From the NCBI GenBank assembly GCA_947501565.1, contig CANMWJ010000007.1, forward strand, positions 120,558 to 184,557: 64,000 nt of DNA, given 5' to 3'. Below the pieces are notes generated by a model. That model was not told the origin of the DNA. It saw nothing but the letters and a program-made list of their open reading frames with translations, and made no database searches. The DNA is from an uncultured Marinobacterium sp. GTDB lineage: Bacteria; Pseudomonadota; Gammaproteobacteria; Pseudomonadales; Balneatricaceae. Positions 1-10,502 of the stretch are shown in pieces. Within the stretch, counting starts at the first letter, position 1. The number at the start of each line of letters is the position of its first letter. Both the position numbers and the translations under genes were made by a program.

Positions 1-2258
<2,258 letters not shown>

Positions 2259-2381
2259 TAGATTCTGGCTTCTTCTAATAAACGTTCAAATTAATCGGCA
2301 AATTATACAGATTGCGGGCGACGGAATGTAGGGCTGAGTTTGCGGTCTAACTTCGAAATCAGTCATAGAGGGGTAATCCGT

Positions 2382-3467
2382 ATGAATGATTGCCTGCGAA
2401 CACGGGGTTTTCTGCCCGCAGAGGACCCGGATACCCGTTTAACTCTGGGCGCGAAGTACGAAATTATCGACCAGATCGGACACGATCTGCCCAGCTTGCT
2501 GCTGGAACCAGACTGCCGCGCTTACCTGAAAAGCCAGAATCTACCCGACTGGCCTCACACTAATATCCCGCCGCAACTGCTGCCCCAGGCGCATCTCTAC
2601 TATGTGAGGCTGGGTTTTATCGCTTCCGGTTACATCAATCAGATCGGTCAGCCGACAACTCATTCGTTGCCCGCCAATCTGGCACGGCCCCTATGCTCCA
2701 TTGCTGAGCTACTGGGGCGTCCGCCGATGCTCAGCTACGACGGTTATGCGCTCTACAACTGGAAACGATTTGATCCAGAGAAACCGGTAGCGCTGGGTAA
2801 CATCGATACGCTGCAGAATTTCGTGCACCTGTACGATGAACACTGGTTTATCCTTGTGCATGTGGAGATCGAAGCGATCGCGGCCGCTATGCTGGATGCG
2901 ATCTCCGCGCTGGATGATGCGGCCGGTTTCTGGGATCGCGAGCAGGTGGATAGCTGCCTGCAAACGCTGGCAGAGACGATGGAACGGGTCATTGGCGTGC
3001 TGAAGCGGATTCCGGAGAAGATGTCAGATGAACTCTATTTCAGCCGTTTTCGCCCCTATATCGGTCAGTTTCGCGACGTGACCTACGAGTCCATGGGGCA
3101 GATCCACAGCTTCCGTGGCGAAACCGGGGCGCAGAGTTCGGTGATGCCGACGCTGGTGGAGTTTATGAAGATCCCTCATCAGCCCAACCGGCTGATCCAG
3201 CATCTCAATGATATGCGCCACTACATGCCGCCTGAGCATCAGCAGTGGCTGGATCGGGTGCACGGGATGCCGGATGTCCGGCCGATCGCCACGGCCTCCT
3301 GCTTTAACGCAGTGCTGGAGCGGATGGCGGAGTTCCGCGAGATCCACTACCACTGGGCGATCAAATATATCGCGCGGCGCTGCAACGATCCGCAGGGCAC
3401 TGGGGGTACACCGTACCTGAAGTGGCTGAAATACCTGATCGACGAAACCCGTCAGCACCGGTTGTGA
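2382..3467 (+). CDS. Indoleamine 2,3-dioxygenase family heme protein
   Basis: About 361 residues when started at ATG 2382, which has an AGAGGGG ribosome site 8 bases upstream; an upstream TTG at 2340 is less likely. Family hallmarks are RFRPYIGQFRDVTYESMG followed by FRGETGAQSSVMP near residue 244. A late helix, FREIHYHWAIKYI, has His322 in the position of the proximal heme ligand of IDO enzymes. Characterised members use heme to open the indole ring of tryptophan to N-formylkynurenine; whether this one uses tryptophan cannot be told from sequence. No kynurenine-pathway genes are near. It lies opposite to and between valS and an acetyltransferase, so it looks like an accessory insertion into the pepA-holC-valS locus. 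Confidence 0.85.
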   Translation: MNDCLRTRGFLPAEDPDTRLTLGAKYEIIDQIGHDLPSLLLEPDCRAYLKSQNLPDWPHTNIPPQLLPQAHLYYVRLGFIASGYINQIGQPTTHSLPANLARPLCSIAELLGRPPMLSYDGYALYNWKRFDPEKPVALGNIDTLQNFVHLYDEHWFILVHVEIEAIAAAMLDAISALDDAAGFWDREQVDSCLQTLAETMERVIGVLKRIPEKMSDELYFSRFRPYIGQFRDVTYESMGQIHSFRGETGAQSSVMPTLVEFMKIPHQPNRLIQHLNDMRHYMPPEHQQWLDRVHGMPDVRPIATASCFNAVLERMAEFREIHYHWAIKYIARRCNDPQGTGGTPYLKWLKYLIDETRQHRL

Positions 3468-3490
3468 GACAGTTGAGATAACGGTGGCGG

Positions 3491-4024
3491 TCAGTCGACC
3501 TGCGGCTGATCGCTACGTGGTTTAATCACCGTATTGGGCAGATACGCCACGCTGTTGGGGGGCACGTCGGTACGCACGACTGCGTTGATACCGATCTTGC
3601 TGCCTTCACCGATACGCACATCACCAAAGGCGCAGGCTCCGGCGAAGAACTCGCAATCATCGCCAATCTGCGGGCCTTTTCCGCCCCATTCCCCCAAGGT
3701 GACATGCTGAAACAGCGAGACGTTGCGGCCGATCTGCGCTTTGTCGGTGATGATCACCCCATTGGGGTGCGGCAGGCAGAAACCGGGACCGACGGGCACC
3801 GTTGCGGGTATGCGGGAGTCTGACGCCAGACGGCGTGGCAGCGCCAGCAGGATATCCAGCGGTAACAACAGCAAGCAGGCAGGCGAGCCGAATTTACGCA
3901 GACGGCGTATACGGTAGGAGAGGGTGACCCAGAATCCCTGTGCCTGATACCAGCGGGCGTAACGTCTGGTATCTGCACGGATCGCCTCCCAAGTTTCCTG
4001 GCAGGTAACAGTGGTACGGATCAC
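3491..4024 (-). CDS. Serine acetyltransferase-like hexapeptide-repeat transferase
   Basis: 177 residues with a GTG start at 4024. Residues about 75-165 carry the isoleucine-patch hexapeptides of a left-handed beta helix (VGPGFCLPHPNGVIITDKAQIG, then IGDDCEFFAGACAFGDVRIGEG). The LPHPNGVII and HVTLGEWGG segments resemble the CysE branch, in which the His takes part in acetyl transfer from acetyl-CoA. The N-terminal region is much shorter than the 150-residue helical domain of classical CysE, and a hydrophobic segment (CLLLLPLDILLAL) precedes the helix. It may therefore be a SAT-like or polysaccharide O-acetyltransferase; the acceptor is unknown. It sits convergent with the dioxygenase gene and downstream of holC. 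The cysE expected between trmJ and iscR is absent from this window, so a cysteine-pathway role is possible but unproven. Confidence 0.75.
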   Translation of the reverse strand: MIRTTVTCQETWEAIRADTRRYARWYQAQGFWVTLSYRIRRLRKFGSPACLLLLPLDILLALPRRLASDSRIPATVPVGPGFCLPHPNGVIITDKAQIGRNVSLFQHVTLGEWGGKGPQIGDDCEFFAGACAFGDVRIGEGSKIGINAVVRTDVPPNSVAYLPNTVIKPRSDQPQVD

Positions 4025-4097
4025 AGGTACAGAGCGGTAGATGATTGCTGTTCTGTTAAGGGTAGTACATGGGTAGTGAGCAGGGGGGAGGGAAAGA

Positions 4098-4125
4098 GAG
4101 GAACTAGCCCGGAGGAACTAGCCCG
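4098..4125. repeat. Tandem 14-bp duplication between holC and acetyltransferase
   Basis: GAGGAACTAGCCCG occurs twice head to tail (4098-4111 and 4112-4125) in the short intergenic space downstream of holC. It is probably a local slippage duplication; no function is evident. Confidence 0.7.
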
Positions 4126-4159
4126 TTGCCGCAGGGGAAACGGGTTGTTTGCAGAAGGA

Positions 4160-4585
4160 TTAGCGGCGCATATCGTTCATGCGCGCAGGAATCCCTTTCT
4201 CCTGATAGAGGCGGTAGTTACGGCGGGTGGCTTCCAGTACCGGCGGATGTTGCACCACGATCTCCAGAATACGCTCAAACTCCAGCGCATCCTCGCTGAT
4301 ATCGGCGACCATATTGAGGAACACCTTTTTGTGGTTGGGGCGTTGATCACCCCAGCCGATGGTGATCGGTGCATCCGGCGTCTGCCCGATCAGGCTGTGG
4401 GGCAGGAAAGCTTCCGGCTTAAACTCCCACAACAGTTGATCGAGGCGTTCCGCGTCCTCTTCGCTGGCGCAGTGGATAAAGATCGGATGGCCGAGCCCTA
4501 TCACCTTGTCACACAGGCGGCAGAGGAACAGGTTGCGGGCCTCCGGATCGGAGGCCGGCAGGACGTAGAAGTCCGCTTCCGCCAT
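4160..4585 (-). CDS. holC: DNA polymerase III chi subunit
   Basis: 141 residues, the usual HolC length. Chi links the clamp loader to single-strand binding protein at the replication fork. The recognisable family pattern is an ADFYVL start, LCRLCDKVIGLGHPIFIHCASEEDAERLDQLLW, then FLPHSLI, PITIGWG and a C-terminal FERILEIV segment. It begins one base after the pepA stop codon, so translational coupling in a pepA-holC transcript is likely, as in E. coli. Confidence 0.95.
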   Translation of the reverse strand: MAEADFYVLPASDPEARNLFLCRLCDKVIGLGHPIFIHCASEEDAERLDQLLWEFKPEAFLPHSLIGQTPDAPITIGWGDQRPNHKKVFLNMVADISEDALEFERILEIVVQHPPVLEATRRNYRLYQEKGIPARMNDMRR

Positions 4586-4586
4586 A

Positions 4587-6080
4587 TCAGTCGTCAGCCG
4601 CCAGGTTCATCAGGTGCTGGGCCAGCAGCGGTACGCAGCGACCGGTAGCGCCTTTTTCCTTACCTTTTGCCCAGGCTACGCCGGCGATATCCAGGTGTGC
4701 CCAACGGTAGCTCTTGGTGAAGCGGGAGAGGAAGCAGGCGGCAGTGATAGTACCGGCTGGTGGTCCACCGATGTTGGCGATGTCGGCAAAGTTGGAATCC
4801 AGCTGCTCCTGATACTCATCCCACAGCGGCAGGCGCCATGCTTTGTCGGCAGCCTGTTCACCCGCCTGCAGCAGGCTGTTGGCCAGGTCGTCGTCGTTAC
4901 TCAGCAGGCCGGTTGCCTGGTGGCCCAGGGCGACGATGCAGGCACCGGTCAGGGTCGCCACGTCAACCACGGTTTCAGGTTCGAAACGCTCGGCGTAGGT
5001 GAGGGCGTCGCACAGGACCAGTCGGCCTTCGGCGTCGGTGTTGAGGATCTCAACGGTCTGGCCGGACATGGTAGTCACGATATCGCCCGGTTTGGTGGCG
5101 TGGCCGCTCGGCATGTTTTCCGCAGCGGCTACGATACCAACCACGTTCAGGTCCAGGTGCATCTCGCACAGCGCGGTCATGGCGCCGATGACGGAGGCTG
5201 CACCGCACATGTCGAACTTCATCTCATCCATCGCTGCGCCCGGCTTCAGGCTGATACCGCCGGTATCGAAGGTGATGCCTTTGCCCACCAGTACGTGGTT
5301 CTTGGCATCGGCGTCTTCCGCGCCTTTGTAGTGCATCACGATCAGTTTGGATGGCTGCTCGCTGCCGTTACCCACGGAGAGCAGGCAGTGCATGCCCAGC
5401 TGTGCCATCTCGTCTTCGTCGAGGATGGTCACTTCCAGTGCGTCGTTCTCTTCGCCCAGCTTAATCGCCTGCTCCGCCAGATAGGTTGGGGTGCAGATGT
5501 TGCCCGGCAGGTTGCCCAGTTCGCGCGCGGTGCTGACACCGTTCACCAGAGCCACACCGTCCAGTACAGCGTATTCACCCAGCTCGGAGTCGTCTTCGCT
5601 CAGCAGAACACCAATTTTGTCCAGCGCCAGCGGGTCGGCTTTTTTGCTCTTGGTTTCGTCGTAGATGTACAGCTCGGCACCGGCCCACTCGATCAGGTGG
5701 CGGATCTGGCGATACTGGTCGTCATCGTTGCTGCCCAGACCGTCCAGTGAGAATACGGCGCTTTCGACTGAGACGCCTTTCACCGCAGCCATCGCCGCTT
5801 TAACGATCTTGCGGTAGTTGCGGTCGTTACGTTCGTCGGCTTTACCCAGACCGATCAGCAGTACGCGGCGTGCTTTAACGCCCGGTACTTTCTGCAGCAG
5901 CAGGGTTTCAGCGGTTTTACCCTTAATATCGCCACCATTCACGATGTCGCTGATATATCCCTGAGCGGCGCTGTCCAGCGCACTGGCGGACGGTGACAGC
6001 TGCGCATCGGCTTCTACGCCGACAATCAGACACTCAGTTTCACAGCTGGCTACATCGCCATTAACAATTTCAAAATCCAT
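4587..6080 (-). CDS. pepA: Leucyl aminopeptidase (cytosol aminopeptidase, M17)
   Basis: About 497 residues from ATG 6080, chosen over an upstream TTG because a GGAG ribosome site lies 6 bases before the ATG. It is a two-metal M17 exopeptidase that removes N-terminal residues. The family signature NTDAEGRL is at residues 347-354, and the metal/catalytic segment VGKGITFDTGGISLKP precedes it. In E. coli PepA also binds DNA in Xer recombination and carAB control; nothing here shows whether that holds. It is divergent from lptF with a short shared promoter region, an arrangement conserved in many gammaproteobacteria. Confidence 0.97.
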   Translation of the reverse strand: MDFEIVNGDVASCETECLIVGVEADAQLSPSASALDSAAQGYISDIVNGGDIKGKTAETLLLQKVPGVKARRVLLIGLGKADERNDRNYRKIVKAAMAAVKGVSVESAVFSLDGLGSNDDDQYRQIRHLIEWAGAELYIYDETKSKKADPLALDKIGVLLSEDDSELGEYAVLDGVALVNGVSTARELGNLPGNICTPTYLAEQAIKLGEENDALEVTILDEDEMAQLGMHCLLSVGNGSEQPSKLIVMHYKGAEDADAKNHVLVGKGITFDTGGISLKPGAAMDEMKFDMCGAASVIGAMTALCEMHLDLNVVGIVAAAENMPSGHATKPGDIVTTMSGQTVEILNTDAEGRLVLCDALTYAERFEPETVVDVATLTGACIVALGHQATGLLSNDDDLANSLLQAGEQAADKAWRLPLWDEYQEQLDSNFADIANIGGPPAGTITAACFLSRFTKSYRWAHLDIAGVAWAKGKEKGATGRCVPLLAQHLMNLAADD

Positions 6081-6170
6081 GCTGGCTCCAAACAAGACAT
6101 TGCGTGCAGATTAAAGGATAATTATCGGCCCACTATAAACCATTTTTCAGGTTGTAACAGAGTAGCGGAT

Positions 6171-7283
6171 GTGATCGTTTTTCGGTATCTGGCACGGGAA
6201 GTGCTCTCCAGTATGTTCGCCGTGACCGGCATTTTGTTACTGATTCTGGTCAGTGGCCGCTTTATTAAATACCTCGCTCAGGCTGCGTCCGGGGACCTCT
6301 CCCCTGACGTCCTGCTGGAAATTATGGCCTACCGTATTCCCGGTTTCCTGGAGCTGATTCTGCCGTTGGGCCTGTTCCTGGGGATCCTGCTTGGCTACGG
6401 CCGGTTGTATCTGGAAAGTGAGATGGTGGTGCTCAAGGCGTGCGGTATCAGTCAGAAGCGGCTGGTGAGTTACGCCATGGGCCCTGCTGTGTTTACTGCA
6501 GCGCTGATTGCCGTGCTGAGCCTGTGGTTGTCGCCGCTCGGTGCTGAACGCACGGTGGAGATCTTTAACGAACAGAAGTCCCGCAGTCAGCTGGAAAGTC
6601 TGACCGTCGGGCGTTTCCAGGAGTACGCCGGGTCGCAGAACCGGGTCTCCTATACCGATTCGGTGACCGATGACGGCGCGTTGGGGCGTGTTTTCCTGAC
6701 CGAAGTGACCGACGAAGGCGTGCCGGTGGTAGTGGTGGCGGAGTCCGGTCGCAAAAGCCGCGAAGCGGAAGATGGGCAGGAGTATCTGGTGCTGACCAAA
6801 GGCGCCCGTTACGAGGGTATTCCGGGTGAAGCCAAGTACACCGAGTCCAGCTTTGGGCGTTATGGCGTGCGTATGCCGCAGCCGGAGATACGTTCGGGTG
6901 TTACCAAGGTGGCAGCCAAACCAACCGCTGAGCTGATCGGTTCAGAGAGTGTTGAGGATCAGGCGCAGCTGCACTGGCGCTTCTCCTTGCCGATTCTGGC
7001 ATTGGTGGTCACCCTGCTGGCGGTGCCTTTAAGTAAGGTAAATCCGCGTCAGGGGCGTTACGCGCGTATGCTGCCATCGATCATCCTTTACCTGTTCTAC
7101 CTGACCCTGCTGAGTACTGCACGCAGCCAGATCGAAGATGGCAAACTGGATGTCTACGTGCTGTACGCCGTGCATCTGGCCTTCCTGGTCCTGGCGCTGA
7201 ATATGCTCTTCGCCGGACGTTATTGGGCCGCGGTGTATAACCGCTTGCCGATTCCACGTCTGTTCGGGAGGGCAAAAGCATGA
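6171..7283 (+). CDS. lptF: LPS export ABC transporter permease LptF
   Basis: 370 residues with a GTG start. LptF pairs with LptG and LptB to extract lipopolysaccharide from the inner membrane and push it onto the LptC-LptA bridge. The pattern fits YjgP/YjgQ proteins: paired hydrophobic helices near the N-terminus (MFAVTGILLLILVSGRFI), a conserved amphipathic coupling region (LPLGLFLGILLGYGRLYLESEMVVLKACGIS), a periplasmic beta-jellyroll in the middle third, and three C-terminal helices (LPILALVVTLLAVPLSKVNPRQGRY). It overlaps lptG by 4 bases, indicating translational coupling. Confidence 0.96.
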   Translation: MIVFRYLAREVLSSMFAVTGILLLILVSGRFIKYLAQAASGDLSPDVLLEIMAYRIPGFLELILPLGLFLGILLGYGRLYLESEMVVLKACGISQKRLVSYAMGPAVFTAALIAVLSLWLSPLGAERTVEIFNEQKSRSQLESLTVGRFQEYAGSQNRVSYTDSVTDDGALGRVFLTEVTDEGVPVVVVAESGRKSREAEDGQEYLVLTKGARYEGIPGEAKYTESSFGRYGVRMPQPEIRSGVTKVAAKPTAELIGSESVEDQAQLHWRFSLPILALVVTLLAVPLSKVNPRQGRYARMLPSIILYLFYLTLLSTARSQIEDGKLDVYVLYAVHLAFLVLALNMLFAGRYWAAVYNRLPIPRLFGRAKA

Positions 7284-8350
7284 TGAACCGGCTCGATCTT
7301 TATATTACCCGCCACGTACTGGGCGCGATCCTGATCGTGATGCTGGTGATCGTGGGTCTGGATCTGCTGTTTGCGCTGGTCGATCAGCTGCCGGACCTGA
7401 ATGACGGTTATAAGATCAAAGACGCAGCGATCTATGTGGGTTTGACCGCACCGCGGCGTTTCTATGAACACCTGCCGCTGTGCAGCCTGATCGGCTGTCT
7501 GCTGGGGTTAGGTACGTTGGCTACCAGTTCTGAACTGACGGTGATGCGTGCCGCCGGGGTATCCACGCTGCGCATTATCGGCGCGGTGATGAAACCGGTG
7601 GTGTTGCTGATTGCAGCCGGCTTTATGGTGGGTGAATACGTCGTGCCGACCTCTGAACAGACCGCGCAAAGTTACCGTACGATCGCCGTATCCAAAGGAC
7701 AGGGCAGTGTCTCGCGATTGGAGCGGGGACTCTGGCACCGCGAAGGTGGAACCTTCCTGCACGTAAAAGCGGTGACGACTGAGGGTGAGATTTTCGGTAT
7801 TACCCGTTACCGCTTCAGCGACAACTGGACGCTGGAAAGTGCTAGCGTGGCGGAGAAGGGGTACTTTACCGGTGATGGCTGGCGTCTGGAGAATGTGCAG
7901 GAGACCCGCTTCTACGCCGAACACACCGAAGTATCGGAAAAAATCGAAGAGAACTGGGCGTCCGGTATGACCCCATCTCTGCTCAGTACCCTGATTATGG
8001 AACCGGATAACCTCTCGGTTGCTGGTCTGAATACCTACAGTGACTATCTGGATGAGCAGGGGCTTTCTGCGGCGGACTATCAGGTCGCGTTCTGGTCCAA
8101 GGTACTACAGCCGCTCTCCATCGCCGGTTTGGTGTTGGTGGCGGTGTCCTTTATCTTCGGACCGCTGCGCAGCGTAACGGTCGGTCAGCGCCTGATCGCC
8201 GGTGTGGTGGTAGGGCTGGTGTTTAAACTGATGCAGGACCTGTTGGGTCCGGCCAGTACCGTGTATGGCTTGCCACCGCTGCTGGGCGTGATTGTGCCGA
8301 TAGCGCTCAGCTTCCTGATCGGCTGGCGCTTGTTGCGTAAGGCGGGTTAA
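7280..8350 (+). CDS. lptG: LPS export ABC transporter permease LptG
   Basis: 356 residues, starting in an ATGA overlap with lptF. It is the second permease of the LptBFG extractor. It shows the same six-helix plan with a central periplasmic domain. The coupling-helix region LGTLATSSELTVMRAAGVSTLRI contains the ELTVMRAAG pattern typical of LptG, and the C-terminal helices end LGVIVPIALSFLIGWRLLRK. A strong terminator follows, so lptFG looks like a two-gene operon. Confidence 0.96.
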   Translation: MMNRLDLYITRHVLGAILIVMLVIVGLDLLFALVDQLPDLNDGYKIKDAAIYVGLTAPRRFYEHLPLCSLIGCLLGLGTLATSSELTVMRAAGVSTLRIIGAVMKPVVLLIAAGFMVGEYVVPTSEQTAQSYRTIAVSKGQGSVSRLERGLWHREGGTFLHVKAVTTEGEIFGITRYRFSDNWTLESASVAEKGYFTGDGWRLENVQETRFYAEHTEVSEKIEENWASGMTPSLLSTLIMEPDNLSVAGLNTYSDYLDEQGLSAADYQVAFWSKVLQPLSIAGLVLVAVSFIFGPLRSVTVGQRLIAGVVVGLVFKLMQDLLGPASTVYGLPPLLGVIVPIALSFLIGWRLLRKAG

Positions 8351-8379
8351 GTGCACGCGCAACGCTAAGAACAGACACT

Positions 8380-8408
8380 AAAAAGGCGGCTTCAGGGCCG
8401 CCTTTTTT
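8380..8408. terminator. Bidirectional intrinsic terminator after lptG
   Basis: Perfect 6-bp stem GGCGGC/GCCGCC (8385-8390 and 8397-8402) with an A run before it and six T after it, so it can work on both strands. It separates lptG from the convergent RDD gene. Confidence 0.85.
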
Positions 8409-8461
8409 ACGTCTTATTGTTGGGCATCGCTTCGCGATGGCCAACCTACATCTATCCAATC

Positions 8462-8923
8462 TTACTTCTTCTTACCTTTCTTCGGCGGTTTCGGCAGCTC
8501 AACCACGCAGGTTTTGGATGCCAGATCGTGCCACGCCATCTTTTCGCGGTTGATGAACATCCAGATATAACCAACAAAACCCACCGCGATCGAGATGCCC
8601 GCAACCAAAAAGCGGATCAGCGCTTGCACCAGAGAGATGTGTTCCCCTTCCGGTGTCTGTACGCGCAGACGCCACGCCAACATCCCTAGCGTCTGCCCGG
8701 TGCGTACCCAGAAGAACGAAAAGAAGGCGAAGGTGGCAAGGAACAGGAAGGAGCTGAACAGCGGGCCGGTAACCGCTTCACCGTCGTTGGCCGCCACAGC
8801 GATAGCCCCGATTACCATCCACAGCGCTACGATCAGCATAAAATCGTACAGCAGGGCACCCAGACGTTTGAGAGGGGGAGCGGTTTTAACCTGATCGAAA
8901 GTTTCTGGATATGAACGACGCAT
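8462..8923 (-). CDS. RDD family membrane protein
   Basis: About 153 residues from ATG 8923; a GTG at 8935 would add four residues and cannot be excluded. The RDD pattern is near the N-terminus (LKRLGALLYDFMLIVALWMVIGAIAVAA), followed by a second helix (FLFLATFAFFSFFWV), a TLGMLAWRLRV loop and a third helix (FLVAGISIAVGFVGYIWMFI). The C-terminus ends in a Lys-rich tail (PKPPKKGKKK). The molecular role of most RDD proteins is not settled. It lies between convergent lptG and a sulfur transporter on the same strand, with no clear functional link. Confidence 0.85.
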   Translation of the reverse strand: MRRSYPETFDQVKTAPPLKRLGALLYDFMLIVALWMVIGAIAVAANDGEAVTGPLFSSFLFLATFAFFSFFWVRTGQTLGMLAWRLRVQTPEGEHISLVQALIRFLVAGISIAVGFVGYIWMFINREKMAWHDLASKTCVVELPKPPKKGKKK

Positions 8924-9024
8924 TTTGGAATTCACGCTTTACCGGATTGGCTATTTAAATAGAGGCTTAAAAACTGCGCAGCATTCTAACAGGGCGCTGA
9001 CGGAATAATAAGCGGGGAAGGGCT

Positions 9025-9058
9025 GCGCGATGCGAAGGTATAAGTATTCGCATCGCGC
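9025..9058. terminator. Perfect 12-bp stem-loop downstream of the YeeE/TsuA gene
   Basis: GCGCGATGCGAA at 9025-9036 pairs perfectly with TTCGCATCGCGC at 9047-9058 around a 10-base loop. A short T run (CTTTTA) follows on the plus strand only. For the minus-strand gene ending at 9085 it is a stem without a clean U tract, so it is a terminator or RNA-stabilising hairpin. Confidence 0.5.
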
Positions 9059-9064
9059 TTTTAA

Positions 9065-9090
9065 GGCCGAATCAGCAGGCCGAATCAGCA
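9065..9090. repeat. Tandem 13-bp duplication at the transporter stop codon
   Basis: GGCCGAATCAGCA is present twice in tandem (9065-9077 and 9078-9090); the second copy contains the stop codon of the transporter gene. It is a local duplication that leaves the reading frame end intact. Confidence 0.7.
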
Positions 9091-10323
9091 GCTGCTGCGG
9101 GCGGTGGTCTCGTTCGGCAATGCGAACAACGGACGCAGATACGTACCCAGCAGACTGCCGACAAACGCAGCGACCAGCCACAACCAGCCGTGCAGACTGC
9201 CAGAGACGATGCCGCCGAAGTAAGCGCCAATGTTACAGCCGAAGGCGATAGTCGCGCCGTAGCCAAGCATCAGACCGCCCAGAACTGCCGCGATCCAGTG
9301 CTGCCAGGGCAGGCGCCACTGCAGCGAGAACTTACCCGCCAGAGATGCCGCCAGCAGAGCACCGAGGATCACGCCGATATTGATGATGGAGAAGACGTCG
9401 TACTGCAGAGGTTCGCTCAGTGCCATCTCGCGGCCCGGCTGCAGCCAGTAGGTCCAGAAATCCAGTTCCAGTTCCAGCTCCAGCAGCATCGCCAGTTTGG
9501 CGCCCCACAGCGGATAGGCCACCGCCACCGCCCACGGCGAGCCGGTAAGGGCCAGGGTGGCGAAGTTCAGCAGGGCCAGTGCGATACCGCCCCAGACAAA
9601 GGGCCATGGACCGTGCAGTAGCCGCGCGCCAACGGAGAGGTCGCTGCCCGCGTCGTCCTTCTCCACGTTGCCGTGGTAGCGCTTTTCCAGCCAGCGGGTA
9701 AAGAACACGATGCCACCAAACAACAGCAGGTTTACCGCAATCGCAAATACCACGCCCAGCTCGTCGACCAGTGAAACCGGGGCAAACTGCGGCAGGCCGG
9801 TCCACCACTCGTAATCCTTGGTGGCCCAAAGAGCACCGACGGTAAAACCGATCATGCTTGGGATCGCACGGATCTGGCCGCCGCCGACATGGTAGAGGTT
9901 GCCCGACGCGCAGCCGTTGCCCAGCTGCATGCCGATGCCGAAGATAAAGGCACCGCAGATCACCGACCAGCCCAGCGGTCGTACAAATCCGCGGACCTCT
10001 TCGCCGAACAGTTCTCCGGCACTTAAAGCCGGAAAGAACAAGCAGACGCCGACCGCCAGCATCAACATCTGCGCGCGCAGCCCTTTGCCGCGGCGGTTAA
10101 TAATGAAGTTGCGCCACGCGGTGGTGAATCCGAAGGCCGCGTGATAGAGCGTCATACCCAGCAGGGTACCGATCAGTAACAGCAGAGCCTGGGTCTCGCT
10201 GACCTCCTGCTGCAACCACAACATGCCACCGGCCAGCAGCATGCAGGAAAAGATCAGGATCATTTTAGAACCGAAGTTCCGGGTTTCCGTCGTATTGGAA
10301 ACCGATATTTCCACACTACTCAT
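9085..10323 (-). CDS. YeeE/YedE (TsuA-type) sulfur-compound transporter
   Basis: 412 residues, strongly hydrophobic with roughly ten membrane helices. Two conserved cysteine loops typical of YeeE/YedE proteins are visible: GMQLGNGCASGNLYHVGGG in the first half and TIAFGCNIGAYFGG near the C-terminus. In the characterised thiosulfate transporter TsuA, conserved cysteines line the substrate path, so import of thiosulfate or another sulfur anion is the best inference. No tusA/sirA-like partner gene is adjacent. The very C-terminus (ARSSC) lies in a 13-bp tandem duplication. The extended hydrophilic loop around residues 215-250 is a normal feature of the longer members. Confidence 0.85.
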   Translation of the reverse strand: MSSVEISVSNTTETRNFGSKMILIFSCMLLAGGMLWLQQEVSETQALLLLIGTLLGMTLYHAAFGFTTAWRNFIINRRGKGLRAQMLMLAVGVCLFFPALSAGELFGEEVRGFVRPLGWSVICGAFIFGIGMQLGNGCASGNLYHVGGGQIRAIPSMIGFTVGALWATKDYEWWTGLPQFAPVSLVDELGVVFAIAVNLLLFGGIVFFTRWLEKRYHGNVEKDDAGSDLSVGARLLHGPWPFVWGGIALALLNFATLALTGSPWAVAVAYPLWGAKLAMLLELELELDFWTYWLQPGREMALSEPLQYDVFSIINIGVILGALLAASLAGKFSLQWRLPWQHWIAAVLGGLMLGYGATIAFGCNIGAYFGGIVSGSLHGWLWLVAAFVGSLLGTYLRPLFALPNETTARSSC

Positions 10324-10470
10324 TGAGTGTCTCGTCGCATAGAAAACTGTGATTTTGATTATATTTTTGGGGCGTGGATTCTAGCACAGTAATGCGGGGT
10401 GGTGAAAATTTAACCAGCGAGGAGTTTGCTGATCGGGACAGACGGGGAGGCGTGGATCAGGGAGGAGAGC

Positions 10471-10494
10471 GCGGCACCCAAAGGCGGGTGCCGC
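10471..10494. terminator. Stem-loop immediately downstream of the Sel1 gene
   Basis: Nine-base perfect arms GCGGCACCC/GGGTGCCGC separated by six bases, just beyond the stop codon of the minus-strand Sel1 gene. No T tract follows, so termination efficiency is uncertain. Confidence 0.45.
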
Positions 10495-10502
10495 GAAAGG
10501 TA

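Noticed and set aside
4614..5750. Long plus-strand frame of 378 codons
   Set aside because: Antisense shadow of pepA, whose active-site motif lies on the minus strand.
8417..8689. 90-codon plus-strand frame after lptG
   Set aside because: It lies antisense to the RDD gene, whose membrane-protein sequence is convincing.
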